In this document: positions 1-6,854 of the stretch, piece by piece | Numbering within the stretch: the stretch's first letter is position 1 | How the letters are laid out: each line of letters opens with the position of its first letter | From: Bacilli bacterium | Lineage (GTDB): Bacteria; Bacillota_I; Bacilli_A; RF39; UBA660 | Length of the DNA stretch: 39,107 bases | NCBI GenBank assembly: GCA_022801735.1 | Contig: JAAWSW010000004.1 | Span: forward strand, 1-39,107 | Reading direction: 5' to 3' | Made by a program: the position numbers and the translations under genes | The notes under the pieces: generated by a model | What the model saw: only the letters and a program-made list of their open reading frames with translations | What the model was told of the DNA's origin: nothing | Databases searched by the model: none

Positions 1-19
1 AAGACACAATTGTGTCTTT
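1..19. terminator. Terminator hairpin beyond der
   Basis: AAGACAC and GTGTCTT pair across a 4-base AATT loop. The hairpin lies directly beyond the der stop codon. A T-run follows it on the plus strand. The minus-strand T-run would lie outside the window, so termination of der is inferred. Confidence 0.6.
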
Positions 20-1333
20 TTATTGTTCTCCTTTATTTTTGAAATTAAGTACAATCGGAGTACCTTCAAAATCAAAGTTTTCCCTAATCTTATTTTCTAA
101 ATATCTTTTATAAGAAAAATGAAGTAAACCTTTACTATTAACTTGAATATTAAATGTAGGTGGTTTTATCCCAACTTGCGAAGAAAAATAAATTTTCATT
201 CTTCTACTTTTATATGTAGGTGGTAAATTAAGTGAATATGCATCCATAATAACATCATTAAGAACACTCGTTTTAATCTCCTTGCATGCATTATCATGAG
301 CCTTTAAAATCATTGGCATTAATGTATGAATACGCTTTTTAGTTAATGCTGATAAAAATACAATTGGAGCATAAGGCATAAATTGGAAATTATTTCTAAT
401 CTCATTCGTAAATTCCTTCATTTTTTTATCCTTATCCTCAATAACATCCCATTTATTAACTACAATAACCACAGCCTTACCAGCCTCTAATGCATAACCA
501 GCAATATGTTTATCATGTTCAATAATACCTTCTTCAGCATTTAAAACAATTACACATACATCAGAACGATCAATAGCCTTTAAAGATCTTAATAAACTAT
601 ATTTTTCAACATTTTCATAAATCTTACCACGTTTACGCATACCTGCTGTATCAATAACCACAAACTCTTCACCATGATAAGTAAATAGTGTATCAACTGC
701 ATCTCTAGTAGTTCCCGCCACATCACTAACAATAACTCTTTCTTCATTTAATAAAGCATTTACCAAACTACTCTTTCCAACATTTGGTCTTCCAATAATA
801 GAAAATTTAATAATACTATCATCATAATCATCTGGTATTTCTTTAAAGTCTTTCGTAACTTCATCAAGTAAATCATAAATACCAAAATTTTGTTCACCAC
901 TTAAAGGTACATACTGTTCAAAACCAAGTTCATAAAAATCATATTCATGATCTTTATAACTTTTAGAATCAGCCTTATTAATAGCAACAATTACATTCTT
1001 ACCACTACGCATTAAAATATCTCTTACCAAATAATCATTGGAAGTCAAACCTTCCTTACCATCAACAACAAAGACTACAACATCTGCCTCATCAATAGCC
1101 AGTTCAGCTTGTCCTTTAATTTCATCATTGAATTTACCTTCAGTGATATCAATACCACCAGTATCAATCAAATGAAAACTATAATCATAATAACTTACAT
1201 TACCATAAATTCTATCACGAGTTACTCCAGGTGTATCCTCAATTATTGCCATTTTACTCCCAACCAAACGATTAAAAATAGTACTTTTTCCAACATTTGG
1301 TCTTCCAACTAAAGCAACTACTGGTTTTCGCAT
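20..1333 (-). CDS. der: Ribosome biogenesis GTPase Der (EngA)
   Basis: Der is an essential tandem-domain GTPase that acts in maturation of the 50S ribosomal subunit in the cytoplasm. Two complete G domains are visible. The first has the P-loop GRPNVGKST near residue 10, a DTPGVTRDR switch and NKAD. The second has GRPNVGKSS near residue 181, [14 protein letters not shown] and NKWD. A C-terminal KH-like domain follows. The length of 437 residues is normal for the family. An AGGTGAT Shine-Dalgarno precedes the ATG. The gene is last in a minus-strand run that also contains the related GTPase EngB, with one unknown gene between them. Confidence 0.97.
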   Translation of the reverse strand: MRKPVVALVGRPNVGKSTIFNRLVGSKMAIIEDTPGVTRDRIYGNVSYYDYSFHLIDTGGIDITEGKFNDEIKGQAELAIDEADVVVFVVDGKEGLTSNDYLVRDILMRSGKNVIVAINKADSKSYKDHEYDFYELGFEQYVPLSGEQNFGIYDLLDEVTKDFKEIPDDYDDSIIKFSIIGRPNVGKSSLVNALLNEERVIVSDVAGTTRDAVDTLFTYHGEEFVVIDTAGMRKRGKIYENVEKYSLLRSLKAIDRSDVCVIVLNAEEGIIEHDKHIAGYALEAGKAVVIVVNKWDVIEDKDKKMKEFTNEIRNNFQFMPYAPIVFLSALTKKRIHTLMPMILKAHDNACKEIKTSVLNDVIMDAYSLNLPPTYKSRRMKIYFSSQVGIKPPTFNIQVNSKGLLHFSYKRYLENKIRENFDFEGTPIVLNFKNKGEQ

Positions 1334-1337
1334 AATA

Positions 1338-1814
1338 TCACCTCACTATTTTTCCTTTTCTTATTATATTATCTGCTTCTATACCATAGATAATTTTTGA
1401 ATGCTCAAGTAATTTACCCATTTGTATATCAGATACTTGATTTTTTACTTTAATATAAAGTTTATCATTAAATTTATATAAAACAAAATATTCTAAATTT
1501 TGTTTATTAACATCTGAAATTTCATACAAAAAAGAACCATGAATTACTTCTGTATTCATCTCTATTTGATTACTGAAGTAATCCAAATATTCTAATTCCT
1601 CTTTTAATACTTCAATTATTACACCATAATTCATATCCACATATAATTTAACTATATAATATCCATCAAATTCTATATCATATTTAGTAGATATTTTAAG
1701 AAATAAACGTTTCATATATTTTTGAAGCATTTCTTTATCAGAAAAATCCAAACTATGAATATACATTTTATTCAAATATAAAACTAATTTATCATCCTCA
1801 TATACAAGTTTCAT
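1338..1814 (-). CDS. Hypothetical protein between engB and der
   Basis: A 158-residue soluble protein with no signal peptide or membrane segment, which I do not recognise. It is rich in Tyr, Leu and Lys and alternates short predicted strands and helices. It begins [16 protein letters not shown] and carries an acidic central part. Two ATGs are adjacent. The second (1814) has better spacing from the AGGTGAT ribosome site, so I chose it. Only 4 bases separate it from der, so co-transcription is likely. Its place between two ribosome-assembly GTPases hints at a housekeeping role, but nothing in the sequence proves this. Confidence 0.75.
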   Translation of the reverse strand: MKLVYEDDKLVLYLNKMYIHSLDFSDKEMLQKYMKRLFLKISTKYDIEFDGYYIVKLYVDMNYGVIIEVLKEELEYLDYFSNQIEMNTEVIHGSFLYEISDVNKQNLEYFVLYKFNDKLYIKVKNQVSDIQMGKLLEHSKIIYGIEADNIIRKGKIVR

Positions 1815-1861
1815 CATATCACCTAAAATAGTGTATGAATATAGGGTATAAATGTAACAAA

Positions 1862-2443
1862 TTAAAGAGTATTTTCTATTTTTTTCATAACCTCTTCTTT
1901 ACCAGTTTTGTTTACGCTAGAAAACATTATAAAATCATCACCAACAACTAACTCCAAATCATCCAAAATTGCATTTCTTTGTTTTTGTTGTAAAGTAATT
2001 CCAATTTTATCAACTTTAGTAGCAACAATAGTAACTGGTATTTTATAATATTTCAAATAATTATACATCAAGATATCATCATTAGTTGGACGATGTCTAA
2101 AATCCACAAGCAAAAACACCTGTTTCAAATTTTCACGATTAACCAAATAATCCTCAATCATTAAACCAAATTTATTTCTTTTAGTTTTACTAACCCCAGC
2201 ATACCCATACCCAGGTGCATCAACCAAATAAAATTGATCATTAACATTATAAAAATTAATTGTCTGAGTTTTTCCAGGCCTACCAGAAGTTCTCGCATAA
2301 TTTTTTCTATTAACTAAAGTGTTAATAAAACTACTTTTTCCAACATTAGATCTACCAATAAGTAAATATTCTGGTTTTTCATCTGTTGGATATTGACTAC
2401 GGCGCACTGCTGACATCACTAAATCAACTGATTGTATCTTCAT
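1862..2443 (-). CDS. engB: Ribosome biogenesis GTP-binding protein EngB (YsxC/YihA)
   Basis: A small single-domain GTPase of the TrmE-Era-EngA-EngB-Septin class that assists late 50S subunit assembly. The P-loop GRSNVGKSS lies near residue 30. The switch I region reads TSGRPGKTQTINFY, followed by the DAPGYGYAG G3 motif and the TKVDK G4 motif. The 193-residue length is typical. An upstream in-frame GTG (2452) exists, but GGGTG lies 7 bases before the ATG at 2443, so I chose that start. The order EngB, hypothetical, Der on one strand suggests a ribosome-assembly group. Confidence 0.96.
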   Translation of the reverse strand: MKIQSVDLVMSAVRRSQYPTDEKPEYLLIGRSNVGKSSFINTLVNRKNYARTSGRPGKTQTINFYNVNDQFYLVDAPGYGYAGVSKTKRNKFGLMIEDYLVNRENLKQVFLLVDFRHRPTNDDILMYNYLKYYKIPVTIVATKVDKIGITLQQKQRNAILDDLELVVGDDFIMFSSVNKTGKEEVMKKIENTL

Positions 2444-2515
2444 ATATTTCACCCAATTTCAAATAAAATTATAACAAATAAGCATATATGTGTCAAAATT
2501 AATAAGTTTGTTTTA

Positions 2516-3490
2516 TTATCTGCTTTTAACCTTTTGCATGCCTTTTTTTACTTTACCAATAATAGTTTGACCAGTTTTACGCATTCCAACTGTTTCACGA
2601 CATCTAGAAGCAAGTTCGATACTACTATGTAAATCAATCTCTTTAAAAAATCTTCTAATAGTTTGAGCAACCTTTTTTCTATCGTTAAGTTCCTTTGGAA
2701 TCACATTATATAAATAATTTCTTAGGCAACTAGGTAATTCATCAATTTGCTGTTTTAATGCTTCTTCATCCTGTGATTTTCTATAAACTAGTCCTTCAGG
2801 CCCTTTTTCACCTTCGCACCAATCAACATAAAATTCTGGCAAAGATAAATAAGTTTGCTCAAAAAAGTCATATGAACCTTCTAAAATGTTAGGAATTTTA
2901 TTAGGATCTTCACAATGAACGAGCCTTCTAAAATCACCTAAATATGATAAACTAACAATCGTTTCCAAAAGTTCCTGTGAATTTAAAGAATCTGATTCAT
3001 GCATAAGTAAAGCCGCTCTTGCTGCTGATTTATAATTAAGTCTCATTAATGCAGGTAATACGCCATCACTATTATCAACAATTAAAGTTGTTGGCTTTTG
3101 AAAACGCCCTGCTAACGAAAAACATGACCAATTTTTTAAATCACCATATAATAATCTTTTATCAACTACCATAAGTTTATATTCATGGTTACCAAAGGTT
3201 GCAAAAAAACACCCAAGTGATTCTGGAAAACTCGCTGAATGACTTTGTTTTTCTATTTCTGCAATATCAATTAAATTTTTCCAACCCGCTTCCCTATACA
3301 TGCTAGGATTTTGAAGAAGATTTTTTGCATGCCACAAAGATGGATTATCAACCGAAATAATCAAATCCATAGATTTTTCCTCATCTATCATACTATCTTG
3401 TTCAAAATATCCACTGCCATATGCAGTTACAGAATTAACTTCCGGTAAAACACTAATTAATTCTTGAGTTTCTTCTTGTATACTTTTCAT
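2516..3490 (-). CDS. Tam41-type CDP-diacylglycerol synthase homologue (second of tandem pair)
   Basis: The 324-residue protein has the hallmarks of the Tam41/TAMM41 family, which makes CDP-diacylglycerol from phosphatidate and CTP. These are a YGSGYFEQ nucleotide-binding loop near residue 24, a DLIISVDNPSLWHAKNL segment with the family WHxxN signature, and LKNWSCFSLAGRFQKP. Later come RAALLM and SLSYLGDFR, matching the core of the eukaryotic enzymes. The C-terminus is strongly basic, ending in GKVKKGMQKVKSR, which could aid membrane contact. It lies 15 bases downstream of a paralogue on the same strand with a GGGGG ribosome site. Both keep the GSG and Asp residues, so neither looks plainly dead. 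Function is inferred from family. Confidence 0.83.
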   Translation of the reverse strand: MKSIQEETQELISVLPEVNSVTAYGSGYFEQDSMIDEEKSMDLIISVDNPSLWHAKNLLQNPSMYREAGWKNLIDIAEIEKQSHSASFPESLGCFFATFGNHEYKLMVVDKRLLYGDLKNWSCFSLAGRFQKPTTLIVDNSDGVLPALMRLNYKSAARAALLMHESDSLNSQELLETIVSLSYLGDFRRLVHCEDPNKIPNILEGSYDFFEQTYLSLPEFYVDWCEGEKGPEGLVYRKSQDEEALKQQIDELPSCLRNYLYNVIPKELNDRKKVAQTIRRFFKEIDLHSSIELASRCRETVGMRKTGQTIIGKVKKGMQKVKSR

Positions 3491-3505
3491 AATATTCCCC
3501 CTGTA

Positions 3506-4375
3506 CTACTTCCCTTTTTTACGCTTTAATTTTTGTGCTACATATTTGATAGATTTAATAGGTCCAGTTGTTAATAATCCTTTAACAGTTTGTGACATAC
3601 TTTGATTTCTATTCTTGTTAACCAAAAACTGTCTTATACCATCACTTATAGTCCCTTTATAATCCATCAAATACTTTTGCATATCATCAGGTAATGTTTT
3701 AATATCCTCTTCTTCTACTACTACATTACCCCGTTTGAATTTCAATTCCTTCCCATATGTATCATGATAAAAATCAAATCTTCCCTTTACTATATTTAAA
3801 ACTTTATCAGGATTCTCTGCAATCCCCATTCTTGTATCACCAAGATAAGAAAGGCCTGCTAAAATAGTATAAAAATACTCTTCATCATATTCACCTTTCC
3901 CTAGCAACAATTTCGAACTAAGTAAACCAGCATGTCTGTTATATTCAATAGCAGACTCTATTTCCTTTGGCGCCTTTACAACTAAAATAGGTTTCTGCAT
4001 TCTACCAGCCATATAAAAGGTTTCCCAATTTTTTAAATCTGCTAAAAAGTCATCTTTTTCAATTGTTCCAATCTTATACTCTTGACCATTGAATGCTATA
4101 TATGTCATATAAGTTATTTTTCCACCTTTTCTCATATACCTTCTAGAAGCAAATTTAAAGAATAACTTACCTGAAAAAGAATAATCACGAGGATTTAATT
4201 TGATATTTTCTTTATGCCACTGCTTTAAATTATTTACTACTACAATAAGGTCAATTTGTGGTTTTCTATTCTCCTGACCATATTGTACGTTAATCCCAGA
4301 ACCATAACCAATAACTGCTACTGTTTCTGGTCTATTATCCATAAATTTCAAAATTTCTTCTTCTGGTTTCACCAT
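3506..4375 (-). CDS. Tam41-type CDP-diacylglycerol synthase homologue (first of tandem pair)
   Basis: A 289-residue homologue of mitochondrial Tam41, a nucleotidyltransferase-fold CDP-diacylglycerol synthase unrelated to CdsA. The protein shows GYGSGINVQ near residue 23 and QIDLIVVVNNLKQWHKENI followed by NPRDYS. It also has LKNWETFYMAGRMQKP, a LAGLSYLGDTR block and a GRFDFYHDTYG block, in the family order. The C-terminal tail is basic (KYVAQKLKRKKGK), a plausible membrane-surface anchor. An AGGAGG site precedes the ATG, and an extended -10 promoter lies about 65 bases upstream. The product could feed phosphatidylglycerol or cardiolipin synthesis. Whether the pair replaces or supplements a CdsA cannot be seen here. 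Confidence 0.85.
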   Translation of the reverse strand: MVKPEEEILKFMDNRPETVAVIGYGSGINVQYGQENRKPQIDLIVVVNNLKQWHKENIKLNPRDYSFSGKLFFKFASRRYMRKGGKITYMTYIAFNGQEYKIGTIEKDDFLADLKNWETFYMAGRMQKPILVVKAPKEIESAIEYNRHAGLLSSKLLLGKGEYDEEYFYTILAGLSYLGDTRMGIAENPDKVLNIVKGRFDFYHDTYGKELKFKRGNVVVEEEDIKTLPDDMQKYLMDYKGTISDGIRQFLVNKNRNQSMSQTVKGLLTTGPIKSIKYVAQKLKRKKGK

Positions 4376-4439
4376 AAATCCTCCTATAATTATTTCCTAC
4401 AATTGTTACAAATTAATTAAAACAAATATAGTACACAAT

Positions 4440-4448
4440 ATTATAACA
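4440..4448 (-). promoter_or_regulatory. Extended -10 promoter of the Tam41 pair
   Basis: On the minus strand this reads TGTTATAAT, a perfect extended -10 element. No clear -35 is seen. It is placed to give a leader of roughly 58 bases before the first Tam41 gene. Confidence 0.5.
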
Positions 4449-4595
4449 CAATATCCTTTTTCTGCACCATTTTTTATTATAAAATATCAAAATATTCTAA
4501 CAAAATTATACCACAAATATTAATATAATCATATACAAAATAACAGCCGCATATAATAAACAATAATAAAAAATAACATTTTTCAATAAAATATA

Positions 4596-4624
4596 TTGAT
4601 TTTTTATAAATTATATGATACAAT
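4596..4624 (+). promoter_or_regulatory. Promoter of tRNA-Ala
   Basis: TTGATT and TACAAT are separated by exactly 17 bases and end 20 bases before the tRNA. They fit the housekeeping sigma factor consensus. Confidence 0.6.
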
Positions 4625-4644
4625 TTATAAGCAATGTTGTTTTT

Positions 4645-4721
4645 GGGGAATTAGCTCAGTTGGCTAGAGCACCTGCTTTGCACGCAGGGGGTCAAGGGTT
4701 CGAGTCCCTTATTCTCCACCA
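4645..4721 (+). tRNA. tRNA-Ala (TGC)
   Basis: A full cloverleaf of 77 bases with encoded CCA. The acceptor arm GGGGAAT pairs with ATTCTCC, the anticodon loop CTTTGCACG carries TGC, and a GGTTCGAGTCC T-arm is present. It stands alone, with its own promoter and terminator, at the edge of an accessory island. Confidence 0.96.
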
Positions 4722-4732
4722 ATATGTTAATT

Positions 4733-4762
4733 AAAACCGTTGAATTTCAACGGTTTTCTTTA
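4733..4762 (+). terminator. Intrinsic terminator of tRNA-Ala
   Basis: AAAACCGTTGA pairs with TCAACGGTTTT, followed by a T-rich tract. The CCGTTGA...TCAACGG core recurs at 10221 and 10411. Confidence 0.85.
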
Positions 4763-4777
4763 TTTTTTAGAATTCCT

Positions 4778-4795
4778 GACCCCTCTGCATGCAAA
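4778..4795 (-). repeat. Inverted partial copy of the tRNA-Ala anticodon region
   Basis: GACCCCTCTGCATGCAAA is the reverse complement of tRNA-Ala positions 4677-4693 apart from one inserted base and one substitution. It lies just beyond the tRNA terminator. It could be a scar of an integration event or coincidence. Confidence 0.4.
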
Positions 4796-4912
4796 AAGTT
4801 CATCACATTTTTGTTAGAAAATATAATGAAACAATAATATAACTAACTTTTATATATTTCCCTCCCATTTTTTTCTAAATTAATGTATAATATAAAAAAT
4901 AGGAGTGATTGG

Positions 4913-4951
4913 ATGAATTCGTTGTGGGCTGTATGTTGTATAATATTGTGA
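4913..4951 (+). other. Twelve-codon ORF overlapping the start of the LytTR gene
   Basis: This ATG has the ideal distance from AGGAG (4901-4905) but reads a 12-residue hydrophobic peptide ending at TGA 4949. The regulator begins inside it at 4933 in another frame. It may be a translational coupling leader, or it may reflect a small indel at the start of the regulator gene. Confidence 0.35.
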
Positions 4952-5685
4952 TTTGTGATGATAATTTAAATGATTTAAATATAATTACAGAAAAAATAAG
5001 TAATTATTTTGATCAGCAAAAAAATATATATTTTAAAATTCATTCATTTAATGACTATAACAATAAATTTATTGACTTTATTTATAATAATAGATTAACT
5101 AATCTAATTTATTTATTGGACATTGAAACTCCTAGTGGAGATGGATTTGATATAGCGAGAACCATAAAACGATTCGATGCCAATATTCCAATTATTTATA
5201 TAACTGGCCACCATGAAAAGCACATTAATAAAGCACTTAAAAGTTGCGATATGGATGGCTATATAAATAAATTTAATAATTTAGAAAATGAGTTAATAGA
5301 AAAATTTGATAAAATTTTAGCTGAAAAAGGTAAAAAATACATATTTCATATCAAAGGTAATAATGTCACATATATTTTAAATGTTAAAAATATTAATTGT
5401 TTTACTACTGATATTGACAGAAAAAACCAAATAAGAATAATAGGAAATTATTATCCAAATATACATTTAAGCATAAGATCTTTATATATACAGTTAGATA
5501 GTCGCTTTATAAAAACACACCAATCTTGTATTGTAAATTTAGATAATGTCAAAGAATTTGATATAAAAAACAAAATAATATATTTTAAAGATAAAAGCCA
5601 TACAGATTTAATTTCTCGTAACTTCTTTAAAAAGAATAAAGAATGGTTATTGGAACACTATTCGGACAAAATTATTTTTAAATAA
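4933..5685 (+). CDS. Orphan AgrA-like LytTR response regulator
   Basis: A 250-residue response regulator with an N-terminal receiver domain and a C-terminal LytTR DNA-binding domain. The receiver starts MLYNIVICDDN, has the phospho-acceptor Asp in YLLDIETPSGDG and ends with a YINKF loop. The LytTR part carries SRFIKTHQSCIVNLDNV. It resembles the agrA-like gene at 25555, which shares the INKF and FIKTH blocks, but has no kinase beside it. The start is uncertain. The best-placed ATG (4913, 7 bases after AGGAG) opens a 12-codon frame overlapping this gene out of register. An in-frame TTG (4909) is only 3 bases from AGGAG. I chose ATG 4933 by alignment to the paralogue. Confidence 0.85.
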   Translation: MLYNIVICDDNLNDLNIITEKISNYFDQQKNIYFKIHSFNDYNNKFIDFIYNNRLTNLIYLLDIETPSGDGFDIARTIKRFDANIPIIYITGHHEKHINKALKSCDMDGYINKFNNLENELIEKFDKILAEKGKKYIFHIKGNNVTYILNVKNINCFTTDIDRKNQIRIIGNYYPNIHLSIRSLYIQLDSRFIKTHQSCIVNLDNVKEFDIKNKIIYFKDKSHTDLISRNFFKKNKEWLLEHYSDKIIFK

Positions 5686-5695
5686 CTTTACTTGC

Positions 5696-5722
5696 AAAAA
5701 CCTTCTACACAAGGTTTTTAAT
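5696..5722 (+). terminator. Terminator of the orphan LytTR gene
   Basis: AAAAACCTT pairs with AAGGTTTTT across a 6-base loop, 10 bases after the stop codon. Confidence 0.8.
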
Positions 5723-5777
5723 TAATAAACTGCTGTAATAAATAATCTCATTTATAATTAACAATTTAAACAAAATT

Positions 5778-5814
5778 AAAAACACCATTCATTAAATGAA
5801 CGGAGTTTTTTAAT
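5778..5814 (+). terminator. Second terminator-like hairpin
   Basis: AAAAAC, CC and TTCAT pair with ATGAA, GG and GTTTTT with two single mismatches, ending in six T. No gene is visible between it and the previous terminator, so it is a backup terminator or the end of a short unrecognised RNA. Confidence 0.6.
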
Positions 5815-5903
5815 CAAACAAATTATATTTATATATATTTCATAAAACTAAACTTTACTAACTTCTAAGTTTTTATAAAAAATTGAATAATCCAAGTTTG
5901 CAA

Positions 5904-5931
5904 AATGTCACGGATTTTTACAGAATGTCAC
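5904..5931 (+). promoter_or_regulatory. Direct-repeat LytTR-type operator of the 47-residue peptide gene
   Basis: Two exact copies of AATGTCAC (5904-5911 and 5924-5931) are separated by 12 bases. LytTR regulators typically bind 9-bp direct repeats spaced by 12-13 bp. A TATGATAAC -10-like block follows at 5957-5965. The second repeat lies exactly 35 bases before TGATAAC, as in the agrBD promoter. Binding by the adjacent LytTR protein is inferred. Confidence 0.5.
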
Positions 5932-5989
5932 ATTTCTATTTATTTCTTATTTAAAATATGATAACCTTATGCTAGGAAAGGAGAAGGTT

Positions 5990-6133
5990 ATGAAAGTTAA
6001 ATATAGGAAACTACAAAACGTAATATTTTTGAAAATTAAAAAAGAAGATAAAGAAATATTTATCATCAATGAAAAATACAAAAAAAGGCTAGAATGCTCT
6101 GGCAAGCAAACTAGCAATTATACGAAAAAATAA
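5990..6133 (+). CDS. 47-residue cationic peptide, unknown
   Basis: An ATG with a strong ribosome site (AGGAAAGGAGAAGG, about 6 bases upstream) opens 47 codons. The product starts MKVKYRKLQNVIFLKI, is very rich in Lys, has a hydrophobic patch (NVIFLKI) and one Cys (LECSGK). There is no signal peptide and I do not recognise it. It might be a small regulator, a secreted peptide precursor, or the surviving N-terminus of a longer gene cut by the nearby insertion element. Its promoter carries the direct repeats at 5904, and the orphan LytTR regulator is the next gene upstream. Translation is likely from the ribosome site; function is unknown. Confidence 0.55.
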   Translation: MKVKYRKLQNVIFLKIKKEDKEIFIINEKYKKRLECSGKQTSNYTKK

Positions 6134-6297
6134 CAGCACGAACCATTGTTTTTTCGCACTTCAATTTTAACACTTTTCAAAAAAAAATACAAGATTGGAG
6201 GAAATAATATACCAATTAATAATGAAATTAATGAATAATAAAAAGAAGATAATACATAAAAAGATAGAATTCTTTTTTATAACAAAAACTCTGGGAA
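6134..6297. other. AT-rich stretch before the insertion element
   Basis: No gene recognised. It ends in AAAAACTCTGG (6284-6294), which forms an inverted repeat with CCAGAGTTTTT at 6842-6852 on the other side of the element. Rejoined, the two flanks would make a typical intrinsic terminator. Confidence 0.5.
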
Positions 6298-6337
6298 TGA
6301 ACTGAACCCCATAAGTTGGACAGTTTATAAGTAGTTT

Positions 6338-6598
6338 CTAGTTAGAGGATTGTAACCTGTAATTTACAGGAGACAGTCCTTTTAATTTTACTTTAATTCT
6401 ATCATGATTATAATAATAAATATAGTCATCTATTGCTAAAATTAACTCATCTATTGTTTTATATTTATCTTCTTGGTCATAAAACATTTCTGTTTTTAAA
6501 AGTCCAAAGAAATTTTCCATCATGCCATTATCCATACTGTTGCCTTTTCTGGACATACTTTGTTTAATTCCTTTATTTTTTAATCTTTGTTGATCATC
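6338..6598 (-). pseudogene. IS150-type transposase orfB, C-terminal remnant
   Basis: The reading frame preserves the last part of the IS3-family DDE transposase: QQRLKNKGIKQSMSRKGNS, then MDNGMMENFFGLLKTEMF with the catalytic Glu, then YYYNHDRIKVKLKGLSPVNY. The catalytic Asp residues and all N-terminal parts are missing. An ATG exists at 6556, but the homologous frame runs upstream of it to about 6598, where the deletion junction lies. Confidence 0.88.
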
Positions 6599-6795
6599 CT
6601 TTCCTTATCTTGTGCGGAATAATATTTATTTTTAACTGTTCTTAAAGCATCAAATCCATGTCTATCAATCAATCTGATAGTATATTTTATTAATTCTATA
6701 TTCACTTTGTATTTTTTTACTAATTTACTTAATGATAATCCTTTTTTTCTATCTTTGTACATATCTATTTTATCTTCGTAACTTAATTTGCTCAT
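6580..6795 (-). pseudogene. IS150-type transposase orfA, N-terminal remnant
   Basis: The 71-residue product starts MSKLSYEDKIDMYKDRKKG and contains the first helix-turn-helix of the OrfA protein (LSKLVKKYKVNIELIKYTI, then HGFDALR). OrfA proteins of this group are about 170 residues long. The frame ends early at the junction with the orfB remnant, with which it overlaps by about 19 bases. Confidence 0.85.
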
Positions 6796-6854
6796 ATAAA
6801 AACCTCGTTTCTATGTCCTAGAAACGGGGTTCATATCATATCCAGAGTTTTTTT

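Larger units (their letters stand above)
6298..6838 (-). mobile_element. Internally deleted IS150-type (IS3 family) element
   Basis: A 541-base element whose ends start TGAACTGAACCCC on one side and TGATATGAACCCC on the other, both followed by a T-rich stretch and GGACA. This is the usual TG...CCCC...GGACA layout of IS150-group ends. It contains only the start of orfA and the end of orfB, joined near 6600, so roughly 60-70% of the transposase has been lost. No clear short target duplication is seen. The right end holds a further hairpin, CGTTTCTA against TAGAAACG. It is non-autonomous and could move only with a transposase supplied in trans. Confidence 0.85.
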
